DNA from: Deltaproteobacteria bacterium HGW-Deltaproteobacteria-15 | GTDB taxonomy: Bacteria; Desulfobacterota; DSM-4660; Desulfatiglandales; HGW-15 | DNA: 64,000 bases | Reading direction: 5' to 3' | Assembly: GCA_002840535.1 (NCBI GenBank) | Contig: PHBH01000021.1 | Coordinates: 1-64,000 of the forward strand | Part shown: positions 42,610-51,217 of the stretch, one piece after another | Position numbering within the stretch: the stretch's first letter is position 1 | Layout of the letters: every line of letters starts with the position of its first letter | Notes under the pieces: model-generated | Seen by the model: the letters and a program-made list of their open reading frames with translations, nothing else | What the model was told of the DNA's origin: nothing | Database searches by the model: none | Program-made: the position numbers and the translations under genes

Positions 42610-42775
42610 AAATCCGAATCTCGAATATCGAAATTCGAAACAAAGGAATTCAAATTCGAATTTTCAAATGACAAAAACGAAGATACATGAGAGGTGCAAG
42701 TACGGTTGTTTTGGTTATTTGGATTTTGGTCATTTGAACTTGTTTCGTATTTCGTGCTTCGGATTTCGGATTTAT
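42610..42775. repeat. Long TCCGAA / TTCGGA palindrome
   Basis: The left arm (AAATCCGAATCTCGAATATC, 42609-42628 and following) and right arm (GTATTTCGTGCTTCGGATTT, 42746-42765) belong to the family at 21301-21455. Inner arms ATTCAAATTCGAATTTTC and GGTCATTTGAACTTG also pair imperfectly. The 633-base gap 42325-42957 holds this, a small CTCCACC/GGTGGAG hairpin at 42550-42565 and a dRS3-like palindrome, but no supported gene. Confidence 0.8.
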
Positions 42776-42839
42776 TCATATCCCCTTCGCATGAGCCCGC
42801 TCTGCGGAGACTCACTACTCCTGATCGAACAAATTCTGG

Positions 42840-42859
42840 ATTCCCGCCTGCGCGGGAAT
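42840..42859. repeat. dRS3-like palindrome
   Basis: ATTCCCGCCTGCGCGGGAAT, perfect 8-bp stem with a 4-base loop, preceded by CTGG as in the other two copies. Confidence 0.85.
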
Positions 42860-42957
42860 GAACATCAGAGTAATCTGCGGGGTGCGGCGGGGATCCGTGT
42901 CCCTAGAGCGATGAAACCTCCAGCAGAGGTGCGGATCAAAGGAACAGAGGAGGGGGT

Positions 42958-43383
42958 TCATCTTCGGGAACTTCCACGAACAAGCACCTTCATTCCCCCT
43001 TCAAAAAGGACCTCCATTTTGTCAGACGATATCAGCTCCTTCACAATGCCGGGACCAAAGGTTGGGTGGGTCACCTTATCTCCTTCCTCGAACAGGCCAT
43101 CAAGGGTATACACCTTGCCCGGAGCGTCCTTTACCCTGTACATCTCCGTCCTCCAATTCTCTGCAGTGGCTTCAAACCGTTTCCGCTCCTTTTTTCCGGC
43201 TGAAGGCTTCCGGATTGGGGAATTCCTGTCGTTGGGGGAGTGCCTGAATGCGTGCTGTTTTTTGCAGCTCAGGCAAAGGACACGAACTATTCGGTCTTCT
43301 TTCATGGCTACGATGGTATGCAGGACATCCCGTTTGCAGCTTGAACAGTACGAGACAACATCTTTTGCTACTTGAGGCGGCAT
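42958..43383 (-). CDS. Zinc-ribbon plus CarD/SH3-like domain protein
   Basis: A 141-residue protein. The N-terminal part has CSSCKRD and CLSCKKQ, a probable zinc ribbon (about 13-42). A basic linker follows. The C-terminal domain (about 95-138) reads EEGDKVTHPTFGPGIVKELI and VLFEGGMKVLVRG, resembling the beta-barrel that CarD-type regulators use to touch RNA polymerase. AAAGGAGACAC precedes the ATG. A regulatory nucleic-acid or polymerase-binding role is inferred. Confidence 0.72.
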   Translation of the reverse strand: MPPQVAKDVVSYCSSCKRDVLHTIVAMKEDRIVRVLCLSCKKQHAFRHSPNDRNSPIRKPSAGKKERKRFEATAENWRTEMYRVKDAPGKVYTLDGLFEEGDKVTHPTFGPGIVKELISSDKMEVLFEGGMKVLVRGSSRR

Positions 43384-43490
43384 AGTGTCTCCTTTAGACT
43401 CATAATGACCGAGAGGAAGGTCTCCTGTCGGAATTGTTTGAACAGGCCGGCTGCCCTGTTGGCCAGGTCAGGGAAAAGCAGGCTTCGGAC

Positions 43491-43516
43491 ACGGACGCGC
43501 TCCTCGCGCCGTCCGT
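43491..43516. other. GC-rich hairpin downstream of typA
   Basis: ACGGAC (43491-43496) pairs with GTCCGT (43511-43516), with inner GCG/CGC pairs around CTCCT. The T run TTTTGG follows only on the plus strand, whereas typA is on the minus strand, so it is at best a weak terminator. Confidence 0.4.
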
Positions 43517-43588
43517 TTTGGCGGGTGCGCCGTGGCCGCTTCGGCTCAGGTGCAAGCGCTAATAACAGCAGACACGGGCACGGCTTTG

Positions 43589-45430
43589 TTATGCGGCTTC
43601 CTTGCGGGAAATCCTGGTGGAGCTGTGTCGTTTCTGGGCAGGAAGAACAGACTTTCGCATGCGGACGGAAAGAGGAGTCACTTCCAGAAGCTCGTCTTCT
43701 CGGATGAAGCTTACCGCCTGCTCCAGGGTCATCGGTTTGATCGGGGTCAGGAGGACATTATCGTCCTTATTCGCGGCCCGGATGTTGGTAAGCTTCTTCT
43801 CCTTGCAGGCATTCACATCGATATCGTTGGACCGGTTGTGCTCCCCTACGATCATGCCTTCATACACCGGATCCCCGGGAACCACGAATAGACGGCCTCT
43901 GGGCTCCAGATTGTAGAGGGCATAGGCAATGGCCCTTCCCGAGCGGTCCGCCACAATGGAGCCGGTGAACCGGCTTGGGCACTCTCCACGGAATTCCTCG
44001 TATCCGTCGAACATCGTATGCATGATCCCGGTGCCGCGCGTATCGGTAAGAAACTCATCCCTGTATCCGATCAGCGTTCTGCCGGGCACGGTGAATTCGA
44101 GCCGCACTCTCCCGCTGCCGTTATTGACAAGGTTGATCATCTTTCCCTTGCGGAGCGAAAGCTTTTCCGTGACCACTCCGAGAAAACGCTCCTCGCAATC
44201 GATCAGCAGGCGCTCGATGGGCTCGAGTTTGGCGCCGTTTTCAAAACGGTAGATGACTTCAGGTCTGCCGACACAGAACTCATATCCCTCGCGCCGCATG
44301 GTCTCTATGAGGATGGCTAATTGGAACTCTCCCCTGCCTTTGACCTTGACGCTGTCCCGGCCGCCGTTGTCCTCCACCTGGATGGCCACATTGAGGAGGG
44401 CTTCTTTCCTGAGGCGCTCTTTGATCCGGCTCGACTGCACGTATTTCCCCTCTGTTCCCCCCAGAGGCGAGTCGTTGATCGTGAAGGCCATTGAGACGGT
44501 GGGTTCATCCACTCTGATTCTGGGAAGGGCTTTGCGATTCTGCGAGGTGGTGATGGTGTCGCCGATCCTGACCTCCTCGATCCCGGACAGTACCGCAATA
44601 TCCCCTGCGCGGACCTCGTCCACATCCTTCAGGCTCATGCCTTCGTATATCTGGAGCTTTGTTACCTTCAGAAGCGCGGCTTCACCGTTCTCGCCGATGC
44701 GCATCAGGCTGTCTCTCGCACGGGCAGTCCCGTTGAAGACTTTCCCGATGACGAGACGGCCCACGTAATCCGAATACCCGAGGTCGGAAACGAGCATCTG
44801 GAACGGCCCATCCGGCTCGTGGCTCGGTCCCGGGATTTGTTCGAGGATGGTCTCCATGAGGATGTGGAGATCCTCTGCCTTGTCCCCGGGATCCTTCATG
44901 GCAATCCCTTCTCGACCGACCGCATAGAGCAGGGGAAATTCAAGCTGATCCTCGGTGGCGTCCAGGTCGATCAACATGTCGTAAATCTCATCGAGAACCT
45001 CGCCGGTCCTTGCGTCCTGGCGGTCGATCTTGTTGATGACAACGATGATTTTGAGACCCGCTTCAAGCGCCTTGCGAAGTACGAAGCGTGTCTGGGGGAG
45101 AGGTCCCTCCGAGGCATCGACCAGGAGGACGGCGCCATCCGCCATGGAGAGGGCTCGCTCCACCTCTCCGCCGAAATCCGCATGGCCGGGAGTGTCCACG
45201 ATATTGACCCGGACCCCCTTCCACATGACCGAGCAGTTTTTGGCCGCAATGGTAATGCCGCGCTCTTTTTCCAGGTCCATGGTGTCCATGAGGCGATCGT
45301 CGACTGTCTGGTTCGCTCTGAAAAGCCCGCTCTGTCGGAACACGGCATCAACAAGGGTTGTCTTGCCATGATCGACATGGGCGATAATGGCAATGTTTCT
45401 GATTTTGTCATTTCTAGTCATCGTGGTCAT
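43589..45430 (-). CDS. typA: GTP-binding protein TypA/BipA
   Basis: Translational GTPase of the EF-G family that binds ribosomes under stress and aids 50S assembly. In 613 residues: G1 AHVDHGKT (17-25 region), G3 DTPGHADF, G4 NKIDRQDAR, then EF-G-like domains and the TypA-specific C-terminal domain. The start is uncertain. ATG 45430 gives the usual length, while the frame is open to an ATG at 45493 and an internal ATG lies at 45421; none has a strong ribosome site. Downstream of lepA and hemW on the same strand. Confidence 0.93.
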   Translation of the reverse strand: MTTMTRNDKIRNIAIIAHVDHGKTTLVDAVFRQSGLFRANQTVDDRLMDTMDLEKERGITIAAKNCSVMWKGVRVNIVDTPGHADFGGEVERALSMADGAVLLVDASEGPLPQTRFVLRKALEAGLKIIVVINKIDRQDARTGEVLDEIYDMLIDLDATEDQLEFPLLYAVGREGIAMKDPGDKAEDLHILMETILEQIPGPSHEPDGPFQMLVSDLGYSDYVGRLVIGKVFNGTARARDSLMRIGENGEAALLKVTKLQIYEGMSLKDVDEVRAGDIAVLSGIEEVRIGDTITTSQNRKALPRIRVDEPTVSMAFTINDSPLGGTEGKYVQSSRIKERLRKEALLNVAIQVEDNGGRDSVKVKGRGEFQLAILIETMRREGYEFCVGRPEVIYRFENGAKLEPIERLLIDCEERFLGVVTEKLSLRKGKMINLVNNGSGRVRLEFTVPGRTLIGYRDEFLTDTRGTGIMHTMFDGYEEFRGECPSRFTGSIVADRSGRAIAYALYNLEPRGRLFVVPGDPVYEGMIVGEHNRSNDIDVNACKEKKLTNIRAANKDDNVLLTPIKPMTLEQAVSFIREDELLEVTPLSVRMRKSVLPAQKRHSSTRISRKEAA

Positions 45431-45540
45431 CGTTCGTCTCTTGGTTACACTTTCTCCGGATCCGACCGGAACAGATAATTCGATATTTTTCATTGCTGCT
45501 TATCGAAGCGCAGCGTAGATCCCGTGCGCGGTGTCGCGGG

Positions 45541-45568
45541 ACTGCCAACTGCTTACCGCCTACTGTTC
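45541..45568. repeat. Heptamer repeat (CTGCCAACTGCTTAC) at the end of hemW
   Basis: ACTGCCAACTGCTTACCGCC and TACTGTTCAG, in the same orientation relative to the gene as at pcm and transketolase. It overlaps the last two bases of the hemW stop. Confidence 0.7.
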
Positions 45569-46685
45569 AGAGAAACAGCATCGGCAGACTGTCTGCAACT
45601 GCAAATCCTTCCCTGGTTGGGATGATACGATCCCCGCAGACCTGGACCAGGTTATCATCCTCCAACCGCGAGAGCACCTTTTCGAAGCCCGGATAGGTTC
45701 TCAGGAGGGGGAGATCGACTCCCTCGCTGGTTCTCAGCCCCAGGCAAAGCGACTCGATCCGCTGCTGCTCATCGGTAAGCGCTTCGCTTTCTTGTATCGG
45801 GAGTCGGCCACCTTTCAGGGCTTCGCAGTAGCTCGTGACGGAGCTTTCGTTCCACCACCGGATTCCCCCCCAGAAGGAGTGTGCACCGGGGCCGAGTCCG
45901 ATATACGGAACCCTGCGCCAGTACTTACGGTTATGGCGCGAAACGAACCCCTCTCCCCTAGCGAAGTTAGAAATCTCATAATGCCTATAGCCGCTGCTCT
46001 CAAGGGTCTCGGCTGTCATCAGGAAGAAAAGCCTTTGCTCCTCTTCGTTGAGACGGCCGATCCGGCCTTCCTGAAGCATCCTGCCGAAGGGGGTCCCCTC
46101 ATGGAAAGTCAGCTGATAGCACGAAAGATGCTCGGGCCGATATTCGAGAGCGCTCTTCAGGGTATTCATCCACTGCGATGCGGTCTGGCCCGGAAGACCA
46201 TACATGAGATCCACGCTCACATTGGAGAAACCCCCGGCCCTGATCTTTTCAACGGCACGGCGCGCCTGCTCCGCCGTGTGTCGCCTCCCCAGGGCGCGAA
46301 GCTCGCCCTCATCCAGAGACTGAACTCCCAGACTGATACGCGTGATGCCGCAACTCTTCAGAAGCGCCAGTTTCTTCTCGGTGACATCGTCGGGGTTCGC
46401 CTCAAAGGTGACCTCCGCATCGGGGGAAAAGGAAAAATGGCTGAAGAGCCTTTCAAAAATCAGAGCGAGTTCCCGTTCCTCCAGTACGCTGGGCGTGCCG
46501 CCCCCCAGGTAGAGGGAACCGAACACTCCCGATCGATCCTTATATGCCACGATCTCTTTACAAAGGGCCTCTGCCCATACATGAACAGCGGAAAGAGAAG
46601 GAACGGAGTAGAAATCGCAGTAGGGGCACTTCGTGCGGCAGAAGGGTACGTGGATGTAAAGCCCCGGGCTTTCCGTGCTACTCAT
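45567..46685 (-). CDS. hemW: Radical SAM heme chaperone HemW
   Basis: A 372-residue radical SAM protein with CRTKCPYC (Cys16, Cys20, Cys23) binding the SAM [4Fe-4S] cluster, the GGGTPS motif and a C-terminal HemN-like domain (RHNRKYWRRVPYIGLGPGAHS, quoted in part as IGLGPGAHSF). HemW delivers heme to target proteins and is often misnamed coproporphyrinogen dehydrogenase; it lacks the extra N-terminal residues of HemN. The ATG overlaps the lepA stop by eight bases, so translation is coupled. Confidence 0.93.
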   Translation of the reverse strand: MSSTESPGLYIHVPFCRTKCPYCDFYSVPSLSAVHVWAEALCKEIVAYKDRSGVFGSLYLGGGTPSVLEERELALIFERLFSHFSFSPDAEVTFEANPDDVTEKKLALLKSCGITRISLGVQSLDEGELRALGRRHTAEQARRAVEKIRAGGFSNVSVDLMYGLPGQTASQWMNTLKSALEYRPEHLSCYQLTFHEGTPFGRMLQEGRIGRLNEEEQRLFFLMTAETLESSGYRHYEISNFARGEGFVSRHNRKYWRRVPYIGLGPGAHSFWGGIRWWNESSVTSYCEALKGGRLPIQESEALTDEQQRIESLCLGLRTSEGVDLPLLRTYPGFEKVLSRLEDDNLVQVCGDRIIPTREGFAVADSLPMLFL

Positions 46686-48474
46686 TGTCCGATTTCAACA
46701 CCGCCACAAAAGCGCTCTGGGGGATCATGACAGCGCCCACCATCTTCATCCGCTTTTTGCCTTTCTTCTGCTTTTCAATGAGCTTCCGTTTGCGGGTGAT
46801 GTCCCCTCCATAGCACTTTGCAGTGACGTCCTTTCGGAAAGGCGATACCGTGGAGCGCGAAATGATTTTTCCTCCAATTGCGCCCTGGATGGCGATCTTG
46901 AACTGATGTCTGGGGATCTCCTGCTGGAGGCGGTCGCACACCTGCACTGCAAGTTCTCGAGCCCGTTCGCTGTGAACGATGACGGACAGGGCGTCCACCT
47001 TTTCTCCATTTACGAGGATGTCGAGCTTTACCAGGTCGCTTTCCCGATAATCCATCAGCTCATAATCAAGGGAACCATACCCCTGGGTCACGGTCTTGAG
47101 CTTGTCGTAGAAATCGACGATCACCTCTGCAAGAGGCATCTCCATGGTAATCTCAAGACGGCCGGGTGCAGGGTAATGGACCCTGGAGTTGACCCCCCTC
47201 CGCTCCATGCAGAGTTTCATCACCGCCCCCATGTACCGGTCCGGTGTGAAGATGGTGGCCTTGATGAAGGGTTCGGCCGAGCCCACAATGGAGGCGGGAT
47301 CGGGGTAGTACTGCGGGTTGTCCACCACAATCGTGCTGCCGTCCTGGAGGGTAAAACGGTATTCGACACTCGGTACGGTCATCACAAAGCTTTGATCGTA
47401 TTCGCGTTCGAGCCGGCCCTGGACGATCTCCAGATGCAGCAGGCCGAGAAAACCACACCGGTAACCCTGGCCGAGGGCTATGGATGAATCCTTCTGGTAA
47501 ACGAGCGAGGCATCGTTCAACTTATACTTTTCGAGGGCCTCTGAGAGACTCGGAAAATCCTCTGATGACATGGGATAGATGGATGAGAAGACCATCGGCT
47601 TGGCATCCTTGAAGCCGGGAAGAGGTTCGTCTGCAGGCCGGGTGTCGAGGGTGACGGTATCGCCGATTCTGATGTCGCTCACGGTCTTGACTCCGGAAAT
47701 GATGTAACCCACGGATCCGGCGGCGAGCTCCGGCCGGGGGATCCTGCTCAGCTGAAAAATCCCGACCTCCTCCACCTTGTAGACGGACTTGTTGTACATG
47801 AATCGGATGATGTCCCCCTGCTTCAACGCGCCGGAGAAGAGGCGGCAGCTGATGATCACTCCCCGAAAAGGATCATAGTGCGCATCGAATGTGAGCGCTT
47901 TGAGGGGATCCTCACGGCTGCCCGGGGGAGGAGGGATTCTTTCCACAATGGCCTCGAATATCTCTTCGATGCCTGCACCCTCCTTTGCAGAACAGAGCAG
48001 GACCTGGTCTGAATCGAGGCCAAGCTCGTTTTCGATCTGCTCCTTCACTCTCTCCACATCCGCGGACGGGAGGTCGATCTTGTTGATGACCGGGACGATG
48101 GCGAGGTTGTTTTCCATCGCCATGTAGACATTGGAGATGGTCTGTGCCTGCACCCCCTGGGATGCGTCGACCAGCAGCAGGACGCCCTCGCACGCTGCCA
48201 GGGACCTGGACACTTCGTAGGAAAAATCCACATGGCCAGGGGTATCGATCAGGTTCAGCTCGTACTCCTTGCCGTCCTTTGCCTTGTACGGCAAAGTCAG
48301 GGTGTGGCTCTTGATGGTTATGCCTCTTTCCCGCTCAAGATCCATGCTGTCCAGGATTTGATCGCGAAATTGCCTGGCGCTCACCAGACCCGCATGCTGG
48401 ATAAAGCGATCCGCCAGGGTGGATTTCCCGTGATCGATGTGTGCGATGATGCTGAAGTTTCTTATATGCTGCAT
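46678..48474 (-). CDS. lepA: Elongation factor 4 (LepA)
   Basis: Ribosome-associated GTPase, 598 residues as usual. G1 AHIDHGKS near residues 11-18, G3 DTPGHVDF, G4 NKIDLP, and the LepA-specific C-terminal domain ending KRMKMVGAVMIPQSAF (quoted in part). No clear ribosome site precedes the ATG. Instead a perfect 12-bp hairpin with a T-rich tail ends 17 bases upstream. It forms an operon with hemW. Confidence 0.95.
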   Translation of the reverse strand: MQHIRNFSIIAHIDHGKSTLADRFIQHAGLVSARQFRDQILDSMDLERERGITIKSHTLTLPYKAKDGKEYELNLIDTPGHVDFSYEVSRSLAACEGVLLLVDASQGVQAQTISNVYMAMENNLAIVPVINKIDLPSADVERVKEQIENELGLDSDQVLLCSAKEGAGIEEIFEAIVERIPPPPGSREDPLKALTFDAHYDPFRGVIISCRLFSGALKQGDIIRFMYNKSVYKVEEVGIFQLSRIPRPELAAGSVGYIISGVKTVSDIRIGDTVTLDTRPADEPLPGFKDAKPMVFSSIYPMSSEDFPSLSEALEKYKLNDASLVYQKDSSIALGQGYRCGFLGLLHLEIVQGRLEREYDQSFVMTVPSVEYRFTLQDGSTIVVDNPQYYPDPASIVGSAEPFIKATIFTPDRYMGAVMKLCMERRGVNSRVHYPAPGRLEITMEMPLAEVIVDFYDKLKTVTQGYGSLDYELMDYRESDLVKLDILVNGEKVDALSVIVHSERARELAVQVCDRLQQEIPRHQFKIAIQGAIGGKIISRSTVSPFRKDVTAKCYGGDITRKRKLIEKQKKGKKRMKMVGAVMIPQSAFVAVLKSDNE

Positions 48475-48490
48475 AGCTTGGATAGATAAA

Positions 48491-48520
48491 CAGGGGTTAC
48501 GGCACTATCCGTAACCCCTG
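48491..48520 (-). promoter_or_regulatory. Perfect 12-bp hairpin in the lepA leader
   Basis: CAGGGGTTACGG and CCGTAACCCCTG flank CACTAT. On the minus strand the stem is followed by TTTATCTATC and then, 17 bases on, the lepA ATG. It could be a terminator of something upstream, an attenuator, or part of an old integration site beside the tRNA-like sequence. Confidence 0.6.
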
Positions 48521-48575
48521 GTGATGTATACGGTGATTCGAACCTGTGACTAAGAGATTTTAGCAGGGCGCAGGT
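48521..48575 (-). pseudogene. tRNA-like 3'-end remnant
   Basis: Minus-strand sequence CACAGGTTCGAATCACCG followed by ATCACCA looks like the T-loop and CCA end of a tRNA. CTAAAATCTCTTAGT upstream recalls an anticodon/variable region. The T stem does not pair properly, so it cannot be a working tRNA. Remnants of this kind are often left at phage or island attachment sites, but no integrase is present. Confidence 0.35.
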
Positions 48576-48666
48576 CCTAAGTAAATACCTTTTTCGGTAG
48601 GAGAATCCCCCTGCCAAGGTCCTGCCGTGCAGCCCCTGGGCCGTCGGAGTACAAGATGGAGGCATC

Positions 48667-48697
48667 AAATCCGAAGCACGAAATCCGAAATCGAAAC
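48667..48697. repeat. Single arm of the TCCGAA repeat family
   Basis: AAATCCGAAGCACGAAATCC and CGAAATCGAAAC, nearly identical to the left arm at 21302. It lies 17 bases from the end of the GntR gene. Confidence 0.7.
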
Positions 48698-48714
48698 AGT
48701 CGGTCCGGAGATTC

Positions 48715-49449
48715 TTACAACCCCGAAGAGACCTTTTTCTCGCGGAAGATTTCCGCCATTTTGATGAGATTTTCCCCGAATTCGATGGCATGCTTTCTCA
48801 TGGCCTCCGCGGCCTCATCGGCATTGCGCGCCAATACTGCGTCGACAATGGGGCGGTGCATTCCCGCCGGATGGAGCCACAAGGGTTGAGGCTCAACTAC
48901 CTGAACAACACGCCGCGTCATTGCCATCAGCGAACGTTCCAGGGCTTCAAGAAAGTGGTTTGCGCACACCTCGGCCAGTATGTAATGAACCGAGGTCTTC
49001 TTGTTTATATCCTCAACCAGGGTGCGACTGGGCACCTCTTCCGCTTCGAGGAGTTCCCTTAGAAGATGGGCGGATTCTTCGTCCACGTGCGAGGCGGCAA
49101 GCCGGGCAATTTCGGGTTCAACGAGAACCCTCACGTGTACCAGTTCGGGGATAGAGATTTTTTCGGCCAGGAACAGGTCGATGAATGCGTTGCTCAGGTG
49201 TTCAAATGTCAGGTCCGTGACGAATGTACCGCCCGAAACCCCTGGCCGGGTTGTGAGAAACCCTGTGTTCTCAAGGACCCGCAACGACTCCCGAACGGCA
49301 ACGCGGCTCACCTGGAACTGTTCGGCCAGTTCGCGCTCCGGCGGCAATTTATCCCCCGTCTGGAATTGGCCGAGGAGAATGGCATGCTTCAATTGCTCTG
49401 TCACTTCCTTGGATATCCGGGACTGCTTGATCGGTTTAAACGCAGGCAT
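48715..49449 (-). CDS. GntR-family transcriptional regulator (FadR/FCD type)
   Basis: A 244-residue regulator: an N-terminal winged helix (LPPERELAEQFQVSRVAVRESL, about 36-57, quoted in part as QFQVSRVAVRESL) and a C-terminal all-helical FCD ligand domain with metal-binding-type residues around HVRVLVEPEIARLAA. Such proteins usually repress catabolic genes until an organic acid binds. AAGAGG precedes the ATG. It is divergent from the acyl-CoA ligase and TRAP genes, so these are the likely targets. Confidence 0.93.
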   Translation of the reverse strand: MPAFKPIKQSRISKEVTEQLKHAILLGQFQTGDKLPPERELAEQFQVSRVAVRESLRVLENTGFLTTRPGVSGGTFVTDLTFEHLSNAFIDLFLAEKISIPELVHVRVLVEPEIARLAASHVDEESAHLLRELLEAEEVPSRTLVEDINKKTSVHYILAEVCANHFLEALERSLMAMTRRVVQVVEPQPLWLHPAGMHRPIVDAVLARNADEAAEAMRKHAIEFGENLIKMAEIFREKKVSSGL

Positions 49450-49523
49450 TTTTCATACCTCTTTTCTTCTACATCTTTACAACGAACCCGGCAAGTACCG
49501 CAAGAAATTTCTAAACAATTTCC

Positions 49524-49552
49524 TTGACACAAATATTATACCAAACTAAGTT
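49524..49552 (+). promoter_or_regulatory. Candidate promoter of the ligase-TRAP operon, overlapping the gntR promoter
   Basis: TTGACA (49524-49529), 17 bases, TAAGTT (49547-49552). On the opposite strand TATAAT lies at 49540-49535, suiting gntR. The overlap would let one bound repressor block both directions. No clean operator palindrome could be fixed. Confidence 0.5.
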
Positions 49553-49641
49553 TTAGACCTAATAGGGGTGCCGAATCCCTTTTAAATGCAAAAGGGGTAT
49601 ATGTGCGGATCCTCGATGCTGTATTCCTCGAGGGGGCTCGT

Positions 49642-51141
49642 ATGAATCTTGCCACTAATCTTGAAGCATCTGCCTTCTTTTTCGCCAACAATCCGGCTGT
49701 CAGACAAGCAGGCAAAGAGACGACTTACGCTCAGCTGAACGAGCGTGCAAACCTGATTGCCACAGGCCTCATTAAAATGGGTATTGCTCCGGGCGAGCAT
49801 GTCGGGCTATGCGCCCTGAACTCCGCCGACTGGATTGCCTTCTACTTCGGTGTGCTCAAGGCCGGTGCCGTAGCCGTGACGCTTTCCGGCGCCCTCACCA
49901 AGAATGAGCTGTCGATTCTTGTCCCTCATGCGAAACCTCGCGTGATGTTCACAACCGATGCGAGGCTGGAGGAACTAACCCGGTTGAAGGATTCTGCCGG
50001 GCTGGAGAAGATCATCTGTCCCGGCGGTGACCTGTCTCTCGATAAACTCATGGGTATGGGTTCGGGATCGTTCAAGGCGCTGGACAGGGATCGATTCGAC
50101 ATAGCAGCGATCCTCTATACGGGCGGCACGACCGGCATGCCCAAAGGGGTAATGCTGAAACATGAAGGCATCCATTTCTCCGCTCACAGCGTGTCCCACT
50201 CCGAACGCTCCACAGAGACGGATGTTGCCCTCTGCTTCCTGCCGTTCAACCATGTTTTCGGCCAAATGCACATCCTGAATGCCACCATCCTGAGCTCCGG
50301 CTGTCTGGAGTTGCTGCCCTCCTTCGACATGGATCAGGTCCTGGAGGCAATGGAGTCCGGCCGCTTAACGAAGTTTTTTGCCGTACCCACGGTATACATG
50401 CGACTCCTGACCCTTGGCGACCTGGAGAAAAGGCTCGGAAGATTGCGCTACTGTTTCTCGGCCGCCGCCAGTATGCCGGTGGAGATCGTCAGGCAGTGGA
50501 AGGAGCGCACAGGGATCTCCATCGCGGAAGGATATGGTATGACGGAAGCCATGCCGGTTTCCTACAATCATTACCACAGACACGTCGTCGGGTCGGTAGG
50601 CCAGCCGGTCAACGGCGTGGAGGTCCAGATCAGGGATGGATCGGGAAAACCTGTGGAGCAGGGGCACGAAGGTGAAATCTGCGTCCGGGGCCCCATTGTC
50701 ATGACAGGGTACCTGAACGACCCCGAAGCGACCCGTGCCGCTTTCTGGGATGGCGGCTGGTATCGCTCGGGCGACGTCGGGCTGTTCGATACGGACGGTT
50801 ACCTCTACATTGTCGACCGCCTCAAGGATATGATCATCACCGGGGGAGAAAACGTCTACTCGAGGGAAGTCGAGGAGGTGCTCTACACGAGGCAGGAAGT
50901 GCAGGAATGCGCTGTCATCGGTCTTCCCGACAGGGAATGGGGCGAACGGGTGACGGCGGTCATTGTCCCAAAGCCGGGAATGAGGATCGTTCCGGAGGAT
51001 CTGAAGTCTCTCCTCAAATCGCGCCTTTCGTCCTTCAAGGTCCCGAAGGAGTTCTTCGTGGTCGATGAAATGCCGAAAAATCCTGCCGGCAAGATCCTCA
51101 AACGGGAGCTGAAAAAGAAATTTGTCGGAGGCAATGAATAA
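49642..51141 (+). CDS. AMP-dependent acyl-CoA synthetase/ligase
   Basis: A 499-residue ANL-superfamily enzyme that adenylates a carboxylic acid and transfers it to CoA. The phosphate loop YTGGTTGMPKG (about 171-181), the AMP-binding motif GYGMTEA, the hinge DRLKDMIITGGENVYS and the catalytic lysine in NPAGKILKRE are present. ATG 49642 follows GAGGGGGCTCG. The substrate is probably an aromatic or medium-chain acid imported by the TRAP transporter encoded next, under the divergent GntR regulator. The exact acid cannot be inferred. Confidence 0.92.
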   Translation: MNLATNLEASAFFFANNPAVRQAGKETTYAQLNERANLIATGLIKMGIAPGEHVGLCALNSADWIAFYFGVLKAGAVAVTLSGALTKNELSILVPHAKPRVMFTTDARLEELTRLKDSAGLEKIICPGGDLSLDKLMGMGSGSFKALDRDRFDIAAILYTGGTTGMPKGVMLKHEGIHFSAHSVSHSERSTETDVALCFLPFNHVFGQMHILNATILSSGCLELLPSFDMDQVLEAMESGRLTKFFAVPTVYMRLLTLGDLEKRLGRLRYCFSAAASMPVEIVRQWKERTGISIAEGYGMTEAMPVSYNHYHRHVVGSVGQPVNGVEVQIRDGSGKPVEQGHEGEICVRGPIVMTGYLNDPEATRAAFWDGGWYRSGDVGLFDTDGYLYIVDRLKDMIITGGENVYSREVEEVLYTRQEVQECAVIGLPDREWGERVTAVIVPKPGMRIVPEDLKSLLKSRLSSFKVPKEFFVVDEMPKNPAGKILKRELKKKFVGGNE

Positions 51142-51217
51142 TCGACTGCAGCCGGCTGGAAATAGGGGGGGTTGTTTCACATTCAGAGGGAGAAAAACAG
51201 AGAAAGGGGTACATGTC

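Noticed and set aside
42543..42815. 90-codon minus-strand frame
   Set aside because: Translation of a TCCGAA palindrome; the same peptide style appears at each repeat copy.
45531..46730. 399-codon plus-strand frame
   Set aside because: Antisense to hemW; begins in a heptamer repeat.
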